42,293 bases of DNA from a virus: IMG/VR virus record IMGVR_UViG_3300006805_000052, positions 1-42,293 of that record; one strand, 5' to 3'. Positions 7,380-15,729 of this stretch are shown piece after piece. Under the pieces are notes generated by a model. The model had not been told where the DNA came from, made no database searches, and saw only the letters and a program-made list of their open reading frames with translations. Both the position numbers and the translations under genes were made by a program. The stretch's first letter is position 1. Every line of letters begins with the position of its first letter.

Positions 7380-8818
7380 GCGGCGTCGAAGAGATCACGG
7401 CATCGGTCGCCAGGATGCGGGCGGCCCGCGAACTCCCGGACGCCTTGCTCGGCGGCACCAAGGGAATGCGCACGGCCGGGGAAAAGTACCTGCCGAAGGA
7501 GCCGGGCGAAAGCGTCGACGCATATCAGGTCCGCCTCGCGCGGTCGTTCCTGTTCCCCGGCTACGGGAAGACGATCCGCGACATGGCCGGCAAGGTCTTC
7601 GCCAAGCCGATCGCCGTTGGGGATGACGTCCCCGAGCAGCTTCGGGCCGCGATGGAGAACGTCGACCTCGCGGGCAGGGGGATCGACGTCTTCGGGCATG
7701 AGGTCTTCGTCGACGGGTTGAACTCCGGGATCAGCTATATCCTCGTCGACATGGATGAAGCGCCCGCAGCGCCTGACGGGAGCCCTGTGAGGATCAGCGT
7801 CAGCCAGCAGCGGGAAATGCAGCGGCGCCCGTGGGCGGTCCATGTCCACGCCAGTCAGGTGCTTGGCTGGCGTACCGAAACGGTGGGCGGCATCGAGCGA
7901 CTGACGCAGTTTCGCTTCATGGAGCGCGTCACCGAAGACGATGGCGCCTACAGCGAGAAGTTGGTCGAGCAGATCAGGGCCTTCATCCGGGAAGGCGACG
8001 CCGTGCGCTGGGAGGTGCATCGCAAGGCAACGTCCGGCGTTTGGACGCTCCACGCCAGCGGCATCGTGACGATCGGAGAAATCGCGGTCTGTCCGGTCTA
8101 TGTGAACCGCACCGGGTTCATGGAGGGGGCGCCGGCGCTGTCCGACCTCGCCGAGGTCAACCAGGCGCATTGGCAGAGCCAGAGCGATCAGCGCAACATC
8201 CTCCACGTCGCGCGGGTGCCGATCCTGTTCGGGTCTGGCATGGACGACAACAATGGACCGCTCCAGATCGGCGCCTTCCGCATGATCCGGGCGGAGAGGG
8301 CCGACGCCAAGCTTGGCTACGTCGAGCACAGCGGCCGGGCGATCGATGCCGGTCGCACCGACCTGAAAGACCTCGAATTCCAGATGCAGACGCTCGGGCT
8401 TGAGCTTCTCGTCCCGCGCCCCGGAAGCGAGACCGCAACGGGGGCATCAATCGATCAGGCGCGCATGAACACGCCGCTCGCCATGATGGCGAATGCACTG
8501 AAAGACGCGCTCGAACAGATGCTCGGGTTCATGGCCCTCTACGAGGGGTTGCCGCGCGACTCCGGCGGTGGCTCGCTGACGGTCAACACCGATTTCGGCA
8601 TCAATCTCCGGGGTGCGGTCGACATGACTGCGCTTCTTGATGCCACCAAGAACGGCGTCATCTCGCGGGAGACATGCATCCGCGAGTTCAAGCGCCGCGG
8701 CATCCTTTCTGACGACGTCGACCCCGAGGACGAGGTGCTCAAAGCCCTCGATGAGGGAATGACGGACTTGCCCAGCCCGGTGGATCCGGCGGGCGCCCTT
8801 GGGGCGGATGCCCCGTAG
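7376..8818 (+). CDS. Portal protein (DUF4055 family)
   Basis: A 480-residue portal that forms the dodecameric DNA channel at one capsid vertex. Translation likely starts at TTG 7376, overlapping the terminase stop in TTGA; ATG 7415 would remove 13 residues including part of the usual N-terminus. The AAGEKYLPKEPGES motif, then FLFPGYGKTIRDMAGKVFAKP, then YVNRTGF and the Asp/Leu-rich SDLAEVNQAHWQSQSDQRNI helix are typical of DUF4055 portals. Its place between terminase and scaffold fits. Confidence 0.88.
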   Translation: MSGVEEITASVARMRAARELPDALLGGTKGMRTAGEKYLPKEPGESVDAYQVRLARSFLFPGYGKTIRDMAGKVFAKPIAVGDDVPEQLRAAMENVDLAGRGIDVFGHEVFVDGLNSGISYILVDMDEAPAAPDGSPVRISVSQQREMQRRPWAVHVHASQVLGWRTETVGGIERLTQFRFMERVTEDDGAYSEKLVEQIRAFIREGDAVRWEVHRKATSGVWTLHASGIVTIGEIAVCPVYVNRTGFMEGAPALSDLAEVNQAHWQSQSDQRNILHVARVPILFGSGMDDNNGPLQIGAFRMIRAERADAKLGYVEHSGRAIDAGRTDLKDLEFQMQTLGLELLVPRPGSETATGASIDQARMNTPLAMMANALKDALEQMLGFMALYEGLPRDSGGGSLTVNTDFGINLRGAVDMTALLDATKNGVISRETCIREFKRRGILSDDVDPEDEVLKALDEGMTDLPSPVDPAGALGADAP

Positions 8819-8848
8819 CACAGGCCGGATGGCCTAGGAGAACCCCCC

Positions 8849-9634
8849 GTGAAGCTGAAGCTGGATGATCAGGGCCACGTCGTGGTCCAGGACGGTAAGC
8901 CCGTCTACGTGCATGATGACGGCAAGGAGATCGCCTTCGACGCTGGCGCCACGGTCGCGACGATTTCGCGGCTCAACGGTGAAGCCAAGGCACATCGAGA
9001 AGCCAAGGAAGCCGCCGAGACGCGGCTGAAGGTCTTCGAGGGGATCGAAGACGGTGACGCGGCGCGCAAGGCGCTGGAGACCGTCAGGAACATCAAGGAC
9101 GGCGAGCTGGTAGCCGCGGGCAAGGTCGAGGAGATCAAGGCCGCCGCCAAGCGGGCCGCCGAGGAACAGGTCGCCGCGACGAACAAGACCCACGGCGAGG
9201 AGCTTGCCAAGCTCCGGGGCGAGCACGACGCGCTGCTGTCGCAGTACCACGGCGAGAAGATCGGCGGCGCCTTCTCTGGCTCTGCCTACGTCAAGGACAA
9301 GACGCTGCTCCCGCCGCCTGTCGCACAGGCCACCTTCGGGAAGAACTTCAAGGTCGAGGATGGCAAGCTCGTCGCCTACGACGGGCAGGGCAGCAAGATC
9401 TTCTCCCGCAGCCGTCCGGGCGAGGTCGCCGACTTCGACGAGGCCGTCGAGCTGCTCGTCGAGGCGTCCCCGTGGCGGAACGACATCATGAAGGGCAACG
9501 CCAACGGCGGCGGGGGAACCCGCGGCAACGGTGGCGGCGGCGGGAAGAAGACCATGTCGCGTGCCGAGTTCGACAACATGTCGCACGCCGACCGGGCCGC
9601 CAGGGTCCGGGACGGATTCACTGTCGAAAGCTGA
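8849..9634 (+). CDS. Scaffold-like protein preceding the coat gene
   Basis: A 261-residue protein starting at GTG 8849 with AGGAG upstream. Residues about 45-135 form a long charged coiled coil (SRLNGEAKAHREAKEAAETR, AKRAAEEQVAATNKTHGEEL). Next is a compact part (AFSGSAYVKDKTLLPPPVAQ, FSRSRPGEVADFDEAVELLV), then a Gly-rich linker and a short C-terminal helix. Coil-rich proteins directly before the coat gene usually act as internal scaffolds; this one resembles DUF6651 proteins. No protease motif is seen. Confidence 0.7.
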   Translation: MKLKLDDQGHVVVQDGKPVYVHDDGKEIAFDAGATVATISRLNGEAKAHREAKEAAETRLKVFEGIEDGDAARKALETVRNIKDGELVAAGKVEEIKAAAKRAAEEQVAATNKTHGEELAKLRGEHDALLSQYHGEKIGGAFSGSAYVKDKTLLPPPVAQATFGKNFKVEDGKLVAYDGQGSKIFSRSRPGEVADFDEAVELLVEASPWRNDIMKGNANGGGGTRGNGGGGGKKTMSRAEFDNMSHADRAARVRDGFTVES

Positions 9635-9654
9635 TCGCCACTGATCGGCACTTT

Positions 9655-9698
9655 GTCACGTCCCTCGGATGAGGCGTGACCCACGGGCTGGATGGCCC
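9655..9698 (+). other. Two consecutive hairpins in the coat gene leader
   Basis: GTCACG (9655-9660) and CCTC pair across GGAT with GAGG and CGTGAC (9675-9680), leaving TC bulged. A second small stem, GGGC...GCCC (9685-9698), is followed by TTTC. They lie between scaffold and coat genes, ahead of the coat ribosome-binding site (AAGGAAAA). They may be an RNA-processing or stabilising leader, or a leaky terminator. Confidence 0.45.
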
Positions 9699-9732
9699 TT
9701 TCACCGACCAGATGCCATGAAAGGAAAATCCA

Positions 9733-10884
9733 GTGGCAAACACTCTCACCAGCCTTGCGGCGGACATCTACAAGGCGGCCGATATCGTCGGTCGCGAGCT
9801 TGTCGGCATCGTTCCGTCCTGCACCATCAACGCAGACGGATCGGCGACCGCCGCCATGGGCGATACGGTCCGGGCGCACTTCACGCGCACCCCGGCGGTC
9901 ATCACCAACGCCACGCCGGCGATGGTCATTCCCGAGGGCACGGACCAGACCGTCGACAACAAGACGCTGACGATCAACAAGCAGGCCGACGTCCAGATCC
10001 CGTGGACGGGCGAGGACATCAAGCACGTCAACAACGGCGCCGGCTACGCGACGATCTACGGCGACCAGATCGCGCAGGCGATGCGCTCGATCACCAACCA
10101 GATCGAGTTCGATCTCGCCGTCGAGGCGAAGCAGAACGCCTCCCGCGCCTTCGGCACCGCTGGAACCACGCCGTTCGGCTCCAACTTCGACGAGATCGCC
10201 GAAATCCGGCAGATCCTCGTCGACAACGGGATGCCGGCGAATGACGGCCGGTCCAGCATCGTGCTCAGCACCACGGCGGGCACGAACCTGCGCCAGCTCG
10301 CGCAGCTCAACCGCGTGAACGAGGCCGGCAACGACCGCCTCCTGCGTCAGGGCGAGCTGCTGAACCTCCAGGGGCTGATGCTCAAGGAGAGCGCTGGCAT
10401 CCGGCTGCACACCAAGGGCACCGGCGCGTCCTACGTCACCTCGGGCTCTACCGCCCCCGGCGTCGACACGCTCGCCCTTGTCACCGGCTCGGGCACCGTG
10501 CTCGCCGGTGACGTCGTCACCTTCGCGGCGGATTCGGTCAACAAGTACGTGGTTAACGTCGGTGTCGCGGCTCCGGGGACGATCACCCTTGGCGATCCCG
10601 GCGCCCGCGTGACGATTGCGACCGCGAACGCGATGACCATCGGCAATAGCTACACGGCGAACGTCGCGTTCCACCAGTCCGCGCTCGAACTCGCAATCCG
10701 CGCGCCGGCAATGCCCCTGGGTGGCGATGCCGCCGACGACGTGATGACCGTACAGGACCCGTGGACCGGCCTCGTCTTCGAGATCGCGACCTACAAGGGC
10801 TTCCGCAAGGCGATGATCAACGTGGGCTGCGTCTACGGCGTGAAGGCGTGGAAGCAGGAGTACATCGCGATCCTGCTCGGCTGA
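9733..10884 (+). CDS. Major capsid protein (P22 coat gp5-like)
   Basis: A 383-residue coat protein from GTG 9733 with AAGGAAAA upstream. The N-terminus (DIYKAADIVGRELVGIVPSC), then VQIPWTGEDIKHVN, LSTTAGTNLRQLAQLNRVNE, LRQGELLNLQGLMLKESAGI and HTKGTG, and the end (LAIRAPAMPLGGDAADD, LVFEIATYKGF, GVKAWKQEYIAILLG) match the P22 gp5-type coat family. That family is an HK97 fold with an inserted domain; the residue 240-310 region is the probable insertion. The gene is bounded by hairpins on both sides. Confidence 0.9.
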   Translation: MANTLTSLAADIYKAADIVGRELVGIVPSCTINADGSATAAMGDTVRAHFTRTPAVITNATPAMVIPEGTDQTVDNKTLTINKQADVQIPWTGEDIKHVNNGAGYATIYGDQIAQAMRSITNQIEFDLAVEAKQNASRAFGTAGTTPFGSNFDEIAEIRQILVDNGMPANDGRSSIVLSTTAGTNLRQLAQLNRVNEAGNDRLLRQGELLNLQGLMLKESAGIRLHTKGTGASYVTSGSTAPGVDTLALVTGSGTVLAGDVVTFAADSVNKYVVNVGVAAPGTITLGDPGARVTIATANAMTIGNSYTANVAFHQSALELAIRAPAMPLGGDAADDVMTVQDPWTGLVFEIATYKGFRKAMINVGCVYGVKAWKQEYIAILLG

Positions 10885-10893
10885 TCTTTGGGC

Positions 10894-10913
10894 GAGGCGG
10901 CTTCGGCCGCCTC
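10894..10913 (+). terminator. Hairpin after the coat gene
   Basis: A perfect 8-bp stem, GAGGCGGC / GCCGCCTC, closed by the very stable TTCG tetraloop, nine bases after the coat stop. Only a weak pyrimidine run follows, so it may be a partial terminator or a 3' stabiliser that gives coat mRNA higher abundance than downstream genes. Confidence 0.6.
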
Positions 10914-10940
10914 ATCCTCATTCCATGCGGAGAACATCGA

Positions 10941-11087
10941 GTGGACCTGATCCCCATGACAAAGGACGGCGAGACCCTCGACGTTCATCCTACCTGTGTC
11001 GCCGAACATGCCGCCCTCGGGTGGCGCGTCATTCCGAAGCGTGCGGATGAAACCATCCAGCCCCGCCGGTCACGCAAGTCCGAGTAA
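10941..11087 (+). CDS. Small protein after the coat gene
   Basis: A 48-residue protein from GTG 10941. The sequence is MDLIPMTKDGETLDVHPTCV, then an Ala/Trp segment (HAALGWRVI) and a basic tail (QPRRSRKSE). Short proteins with this HPTCVAEHxxLGW pattern sit after the coat gene in many alphaproteobacterial phages. They may be connectors or minor capsid pieces; function not established. The stop overlaps the next start. Confidence 0.55.
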   Translation: MDLIPMTKDGETLDVHPTCVAEHAALGWRVIPKRADETIQPRRSRKSE

Positions 11088-11410
11088 TGGCTATCATCGT
11101 CTCATTCATGGAGCCCGGGCTCCTGAGTTCCGACAGCGCCATAGGCCTTGGCACCGTCCGGGCCGCCGAGGTTCTGACCCTTGGCACTGGCGTCACCACG
11201 GCAACTTCCGCCAGGGATGGCGAGATCGCGATGGTCTGCTCGACTGAGGGGGCGGCGGTCCTTGGCGCTCGGGGCACGACGCCGAACGCCGCAGCGACCA
11301 CAGCCGTTGCCGCACAGGTGACAGACGCCGGCTTCCCGGTCCCGCCGGGCATCTTGGTCCCGATCGCACTCCGATCCGGCGACAAGCTCAATTTCAAGCC
11401 CCTGGCCTGA
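11087..11410 (+). CDS. Hypothetical head-associated protein
   Basis: A 107-residue protein, predicted mostly beta, rich in Ala/Thr/Gly with few charges. It opens MAIIVSFMEPGLLSSDSAIG and ends with LVPIALRSGDKLNFKPLA. The composition and position between coat and decoration-like genes fit a capsid decoration or stabilisation protein. This is an inference from context only. Confidence 0.5.
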   Translation: MAIIVSFMEPGLLSSDSAIGLGTVRAAEVLTLGTGVTTATSARDGEIAMVCSTEGAAVLGARGTTPNAAATTAVAAQVTDAGFPVPPGILVPIALRSGDKLNFKPLA

Positions 11411-11436
11411 CCCCCTTCTGATAGGATCGCAAACCC

Positions 11437-11865
11437 ATGAGCCTTTCCAACGCCGCGGAGAATTCGATCCTTGATCTGATCTTCTCCGCCACCACCTGGG
11501 CCAACTATGCCCAGAACGCGAGCACGTCGCCCGAGACGAACATCGTCATCGCGGGCCACACGGCCGATCCCGGCGAGGCTGGCGCGCAGAACACCAGCGA
11601 ACTCGCTTACACGTCCTATGCGCGGGTGAACGTCGCTCGCTCGACGGGCTGGACCGCAGCGTCGGGTGGATCGGTTTCGCCCGCAGCGGACATCCTGTTC
11701 ACGACCGGCACGGGCGGTTCCGGGACGATGACGCACTTCTCGACCGGCAAGAGCGGTGGCGGTGCCTCGGCGATCCTGTTCAGCGGCACCGTGACGCCGA
11801 ACATCGTCTGCGGGTCCGGCGTGCAGCCCAAGCTCACGACTGCCACCGCGATCACGCTGGACTGA
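11437..11865 (+). CDS. Virion protein of the Gp80/tail-fibre-like type
   Basis: A 142-residue protein. The start SLSNAAENSILDLIFS, then IVIAGHTADPGEAG, then ELAYTSYARVNVARSTGW and a beta-rich end follow a widespread phage family (helical N-terminus, then ADPG[ED]xG and YARV). That family is annotated variously as tail fibre, decoration or Gp80-like protein. Likely a small exposed virion component. Its exact location on the particle cannot be told from sequence. Confidence 0.6.
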   Translation: MSLSNAAENSILDLIFSATTWANYAQNASTSPETNIVIAGHTADPGEAGAQNTSELAYTSYARVNVARSTGWTAASGGSVSPAADILFTTGTGGSGTMTHFSTGKSGGGASAILFSGTVTPNIVCGSGVQPKLTTATAITLD

Positions 11866-12308
11866 TGGAGTTCCTGCGGGCGCTCATCGACCTCGATCTC
11901 CCGCGCCTCCGGGGGATCGCGGCGCGAGAATGGCCGCACCTTCCCCAACCCAAGACCGAGCATGAGGCGCTTGCCGTCGCGCACCGTGCGCGCACCGAGA
12001 CCGCCGCTGTGCCGCTGCGGGCGCGGGCCTACTCGCACCGCTGGCTCTGCGACCACGGCCTGCCGTCGGCATTGCCTGACGAACTGAGGCCGCGCGCCGA
12101 GAGGATGTATCCCGTCGTCGCGGATTCGGTCGGGATCAGCGTCAACGGCGGCGGCATGTTCGCCCCGATCCTGCCCCATGTCCGTGCCGCGATGAGCGAT
12201 GCCGTTCTCGAGTGCTACTCGGACGGCCATCGCCAGCCTGAGATTGTCAGGCCCCGGATGATGGAGGCGAAGCGCGGCGTGGTCCGCAAGCTCCTGGGTT
12301 TGCGATGA
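11865..12308 (+). CDS. Hypothetical phage structural-module protein
   Basis: A 147-residue protein starting on the last base of the previous stop. It has an Arg/His-rich helical first half (RALIDLDLPRLRGIAAREWP), a central VADSVGISVNGGGMFAPILP strand region, and a basic C-terminal helix (RPRMMEAKRGVVRKLLGL). No known family is recognised. Its position within the structural operon suggests a virion or assembly role. Confidence 0.5.
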   Translation: MEFLRALIDLDLPRLRGIAAREWPHLPQPKTEHEALAVAHRARTETAAVPLRARAYSHRWLCDHGLPSALPDELRPRAERMYPVVADSVGISVNGGGMFAPILPHVRAAMSDAVLECYSDGHRQPEIVRPRMMEAKRGVVRKLLGLR

Positions 12309-12874
12309 CCTTCCACGTCTTCATCACCACGCCGCGGGCCGGCCTGCCGTTCGCGATTGCGCCCTACACCGTCGAGGCGAAAGAGGCATTCGCCACTCGC
12401 GCTGAGGCCGATGCCTTCGCCGCTGCGAAGACCCTCTCGGCCGGTGTGGTCTCCCTGTTCGACGCGATGCCCCTGCCGCATGCCGCATGGGCAGCCGGCG
12501 TTGCGGTGACGGTGAACGCATTCCGCGCCTACCTCGGCAAGACCTATCGCTGCCTACAGGCCCACACGACCCAGACGGGCTGGGAGCCCCCTGTGGTGCC
12601 GGCGCTCTGGGTGCTGGTCCCGAACCCGGGCGCAAGCGCATGGGTGGCGGGCGCGGCCTACACCCTACCGGCGCGACAGACCTACGGCGGCCGGCTCTAC
12701 CAGCTTGTGCAGGCGCATACCTCACAAGTCGGATGGGAGCCGCCAAACGTTCAGGCGCTCTGGACCGACATCGGCGCCGCGAGCCTCGTCCTGCCCTACA
12801 CCCGCGCCGTCTGGTCGGTCGTGAGCAGCGCGGATCCAGACTACACGCAGGTCCAACGGGCCAAGGAAGCCTGA
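12305..12874 (+). CDS. Protein with two CBM5/12-like carbohydrate-binding repeats
   Basis: A 189-residue protein. Two tandem modules share the pattern W-x2-G-x8-[FT]-x4-G-[KR]-x-Y-x4-A-H-T-[ST]-Q-x-GWEPP-x-V-x-ALW: residues about 60-100 (KTYRCLQAHTTQTGWEPP) and 115-155 (GRLYQLVQAHTSQVGWEPP). This matches chitin-binding type 3 / CBM5/12 modules, whose surface aromatics bind polysaccharide. The N-terminal 55 residues may anchor it to the capsid or tail. Likely a virion protein attaching to glycans. Confidence 0.7.
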   Translation: MTFHVFITTPRAGLPFAIAPYTVEAKEAFATRAEADAFAAAKTLSAGVVSLFDAMPLPHAAWAAGVAVTVNAFRAYLGKTYRCLQAHTTQTGWEPPVVPALWVLVPNPGASAWVAGAAYTLPARQTYGGRLYQLVQAHTSQVGWEPPNVQALWTDIGAASLVLPYTRAVWSVVSSADPDYTQVQRAKEA

Positions 12875-12885
12875 GGAGGTAGTCC

Positions 12886-14730
12886 GTGGCTATCTCCTAC
12901 GTCTCAGGCTCTAGCACCACCTACGCGAGCCGCACCAACACGACCGTCACGGCGCCGGCCGGTATCGCGAACGGCGACATCCTCGTAGCGGCGATCTTCA
13001 CCGGCTCGGCATCCGAGGCGCCAGACCCGACCCCTCCCGCCGGGTTCACCCAGCGCGGCACGACAACCGACCGGACGCAGGGCGGGTTCAACGGCGAGTT
13101 CCGGGTCTACATGAAGACCGCCTCGGGCGAGAGCGGCGACTACACCTTCACGCATTCGACTGCTTCATCGCAGGCGCTGATCGAGGTCTACCGAGCGCCC
13201 GACGGCAGCACGCCGATGGACGTGTCGCCCACCACGAACTCCGGCCTGAGCACGACGACGACGTGGACCGGGCTGACGACGGTCACGGACAACGCCGTAA
13301 TCATCGCGCTCAGCCACGATTGGGGCGACAACTCGAACAACCTCTCTCCGCCGACGGGGATGACGGAGCGTTTCGACCTGACGCTGCTCTACGCGGCGGA
13401 CCAGACGATCAGCCCGGCCGGCGCCACCGGCAACAAGACACAGACCAATAAAAACGGCGGCAACGCTTACCCGTTCGGTGCGGTGCTCCTGGCGCTTCGG
13501 CCCGCCGCGTCCACATCCGACGCGACCGGCTCGGCTTCTGCCGCTGGCGGCGCTGCCGCTACTGGCACCGCCCTAAAGCCCGCCTCCGGTTCGGCCGGTG
13601 GGTCAGGAGCTGCTGCGGGCATCGGCGGCTCGGTTTCGGGCGGCGCTGGTGCCGCGGCTGGCACCGGTGCGGCGAGTGGAGCCGGGCGGGCCGACGTTCC
13701 CGCGACCGGCTCGGCATCGGGGGCAGGGGCCGCCACTGGCAGTGGTGCCGCCGTATCGGCTGCCGTTGGCGCTGCTTCGGCCTCCGGGGTCGCATCCGCC
13801 TCTGGCGCCGGGATCATCGCGGCAACTGCTGCGGCGTCTGGGTCGGGCACGGCTTCAGCTTCCGGCGCTGCCGCCTCATCGGCGCAGGGCTCCGCATCCG
13901 CGGCCGGTGTCGCATCCGGGGCGGGGGTTGGTATTCTCGCCGGGACCGGCTCCGCGTCGGCGTCTGGCGCAGCATCTGGGTCTGGAGCCGGCGTCCGCGC
14001 CGCGAGCGGCTCCGCATCGGCCTCTGGAAGCGCCTCAGGCGTCGCAACCGCCACCGCGTCGAGTGCGGCCTCAGCGGCCGGCGTAGGGGCTGCTACGAGC
14101 GTCGGTGTATCGGTCGCTGCGGCGGTCGGTTCCGCATCCGGCACATCCTCGGCCATCGGCGTCACATCGCTGGAGGCCTACGGTAGCGCGAGCGGCACGG
14201 GCTCTGCTGTCGCGGTGGGGCGGTCTACTGCCTCGGCCGTTGGCTCCGCTTCAGGCGTAGGCGCTGCGGCTGGTGCGAGCGCCGGGGCTTCGGGCACGAC
14301 GGGCTCGGCTTCCGGGTCTTCGTCGGCCGCTGGCGCTGGCGCCGCGGTGGTTCAAGCAGCCGGTTCGGCAGGTGCGGCCGGGGCCGCAACGGGCAACGTC
14401 GTCGCTCTGTTCGGTGCCGCGGGCTTGGCTGGTGGCCAGAGCGCCGTCAACGGGGCTGGGCGGGCCGTCAGCGGGGCAATAGGAGCCGCGGCGGGGATTG
14501 GCGGGGCAGATGCTCAGGGCCGGTCTACGGTGGGCGCTACGGGCTCTGCGGCTGGCACGGCCACGGTCATCGCCTTTGCCGATGGCGCCAGACTGCGGCC
14601 CCCCCCTGAACGGCGGGTGCAAGCCGATGCTGAAGTTCGGGCGGTCACGGCAGACGCCGAAATCCGGCGCGTGGCGGTGGACGCTGAAGCCAGGTCGGTT
14701 GCGGCCGATCTCGACCGGAGGATCGCATGA
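12886..14730 (+). CDS. Large virion protein with Gly/Ser/Ala 20-residue repeats
   Basis: A 614-residue protein from GTG 12886 with a strong GAGGAGGT. Residues 1-210 are a beta-rich domain (ISYVSGSSTTYASRTNTTVT, ANGDILVAAIF, LIEVYRAPDGSTPMD, PFGAVLLAL) resembling phage surface beta-sandwich domains. Residues 215-572 are eighteen low-complexity units, 17 of them exactly 20 residues long, around GSASG-x-G-x-A. The C-terminus (PPERRVQADAEVRAV, ADAEIRRVAV, DAEARSVAA) is a charged repeat like those next to fibre-adaptor genes. Likely a flexible surface filament or adhesin. Confidence 0.65.
   Translation: MAISYVSGSSTTYASRTNTTVTAPAGIANGDILVAAIFTGSASEAPDPTPPAGFTQRGTTTDRTQGGFNGEFRVYMKTASGESGDYTFTHSTASSQALIEVYRAPDGSTPMDVSPTTNSGLSTTTTWTGLTTVTDNAVIIALSHDWGDNSNNLSPPTGMTERFDLTLLYAADQTISPAGATGNKTQTNKNGGNAYPFGAVLLALRPAASTSDATGSASAAGGAAATGTALKPASGSAGGSGAAAGIGGSVSGGAGAAAGTGAASGAGRADVPATGSASGAGAATGSGAAVSAAVGAASASGVASASGAGIIAATAAASGSGTASASGAAASSAQGSASAAGVASGAGVGILAGTGSASASGAASGSGAGVRAASGSASASGSASGVATATASSAASAAGVGAATSVGVSVAAAVGSASGTSSAIGVTSLEAYGSASGTGSAVAVGRSTASAVGSASGVGAAAGASAGASGTTGSASGSSSAAGAGAAVVQAAGSAGAAGAATGNVVALFGAAGLAGGQSAVNGAGRAVSGAIGAAAGIGGADAQGRSTVGATGSAAGTATVIAFADGARLRPPPERRVQADAEVRAVTADAEIRRVAVDAEARSVAADLDRRIA
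13528..14601 (+). repeat. 18-unit 60-bp coding repeat
   Basis: The segment encodes 18 consecutive Gly/Ser/Ala units. All are 20 codons long except the eleventh, which is 18. Most open with GSAS, GSAG or GAAA. DNA copies are diverged, so this is an old, protein-level periodic array rather than a recent tandem expansion. Confidence 0.75.
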
Positions 14731-14999
14731 AGAAGTGGGACCCCAAGGACCCGGACGAGGTTCTGGACTACGAGATCGACTGGACTGATCGGCTGGACGG
14801 CGACACCATCGTCACATCGACCTGGCCCATCGTCCCCGTGGGCATCACGAAGAACAGCGACGCCCACACCACGACAGCCTCGACGATCTGGCTTTCGGGC
14901 GGGACTCTCGGCGCGGCATACGATCTGACGTGCCGCATCACGACGGCGGGAGGCCGGACCATGGACCAGAGCGTTCGCATCGGGGTGAAAGCGAAATGA
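14727..14999 (+). CDS. Phage fibre-tail adaptor-like protein
   Basis: A 90-residue protein overlapping the previous stop. The start KKWDPKDPDEVLDYEIDWTD, then TIVTSTWPI, TTTASTIWLSGG, YDLTCRITTAGGRTMDQSV and IGV are typical of the small Ig-like proteins annotated as fibre-tail adaptors. They sit next to a large fibre or surface protein in many alphaproteobacterial phages. Here it probably joins the repeat protein at 12886 to the virion. Confidence 0.65.
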   Translation: MKKWDPKDPDEVLDYEIDWTDRLDGDTIVTSTWPIVPVGITKNSDAHTTTASTIWLSGGTLGAAYDLTCRITTAGGRTMDQSVRIGVKAK

Positions 15000-15511
15000 T
15001 CGTCGAGGACGGGACGGGCGTCGCCGGGGCGAATGCAGCCATCACAGAGGCATTCTATGAGGCGTACGCTGAGCTGACCGGCCGCACGCTGATCGGCGAC
15101 GCGGAGGTCTCCATCGTCCGCGGGACGGCGGCGATCGGTGCGCTCTACGGCAGCCGCTTCCCAGGATGGCAGACCTTCGGCCGAGCGCAGGGCCTGCCAT
15201 GGCCGCGCACCGGTGCTACGGACCGCGAGTGTCGCGCAATCGGGCCAAACGAGATGCCGGTCGAGTATCTTAACGCTGTCGCCGAGGCAGCATTGCGCGA
15301 GGATGTCTTACCGGGCAGCATGCTCCCGGACGTTGTCAACGGCGGCGCGGTGAAAAGCCTGCGAGAAGAGGTCGGATCGCTGAAGACGCAGACGGACTAT
15401 GCCATCTCGGATGGCGCCCATGCGCCTGGCCCTCGCTTCCCATTAATCGACGGTATCCTCGCGCCGCTGCTCCGCTACGGCGTCGCGCAGGTCGCTATCC
15501 TGAGGGCGTGA
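14996..15511 (+). CDS. DnaT-like / head-tail connector protein
   Basis: A 171-residue protein; ATG 14996 overlaps the preceding stop. It starts MIVEDGTGVAGANAAITEAF, the motif of the phage family annotated as DnaT-like ssDNA-binding. Structurally these proteins are head-tail adaptor-like helical bundles that dock on the portal ring. The helical Ala/Leu-rich middle (VEYLNAVAEAALREDVL) and the gene order support a connector role; the DnaT label is nominal. Confidence 0.65.
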   Translation: MIVEDGTGVAGANAAITEAFYEAYAELTGRTLIGDAEVSIVRGTAAIGALYGSRFPGWQTFGRAQGLPWPRTGATDRECRAIGPNEMPVEYLNAVAEAALREDVLPGSMLPDVVNGGAVKSLREEVGSLKTQTDYAISDGAHAPGPRFPLIDGILAPLLRYGVAQVAILRA

Positions 15512-15729
15512 TGACCCCCGAGCAGATGGTCGCAGCCGCCCATGCCAGTGGCAGCCCCGCGCTTGAGGCGCTGGTGGTCGGCCACCTCGCCGCCGGCCGG
15601 ATCGGCATGGCCGCAATGGCGCTCGCGCTGTCGCCTGATGTGCTGGCCGAGATCGACCGACGCTTTGCCGAGGCGAAGGACGACGCGGCGAAGCTTGGCA
15701 TCATGACGGCGGCCCATGGCCTCGACTGA
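15511..15729 (+). CDS. Small helical protein between connector and MuF genes
   Basis: A 72-residue, almost wholly helical and Ala-rich protein (MTPEQMVAAAHASGSPALEA, GHLAAGRIGMAAMALALSPD). ATG 15511 is preferred over GTG 15508 because of spacing from GAGGG. It overlaps the next gene by 14 bases. No family is recognised. Confidence 0.55.
   Translation: MTPEQMVAAAHASGSPALEALVVGHLAAGRIGMAAMALALSPDVLAEIDRRFAEAKDDAAKLGIMTAAHGLD

Noticed and set aside
13528-14601. Repeat region considered as a CRISPR or DNA tandem array
   Set aside because: There are no identical repeats with unique spacers; the period is 60 bases in coding phase and only protein-level similar.
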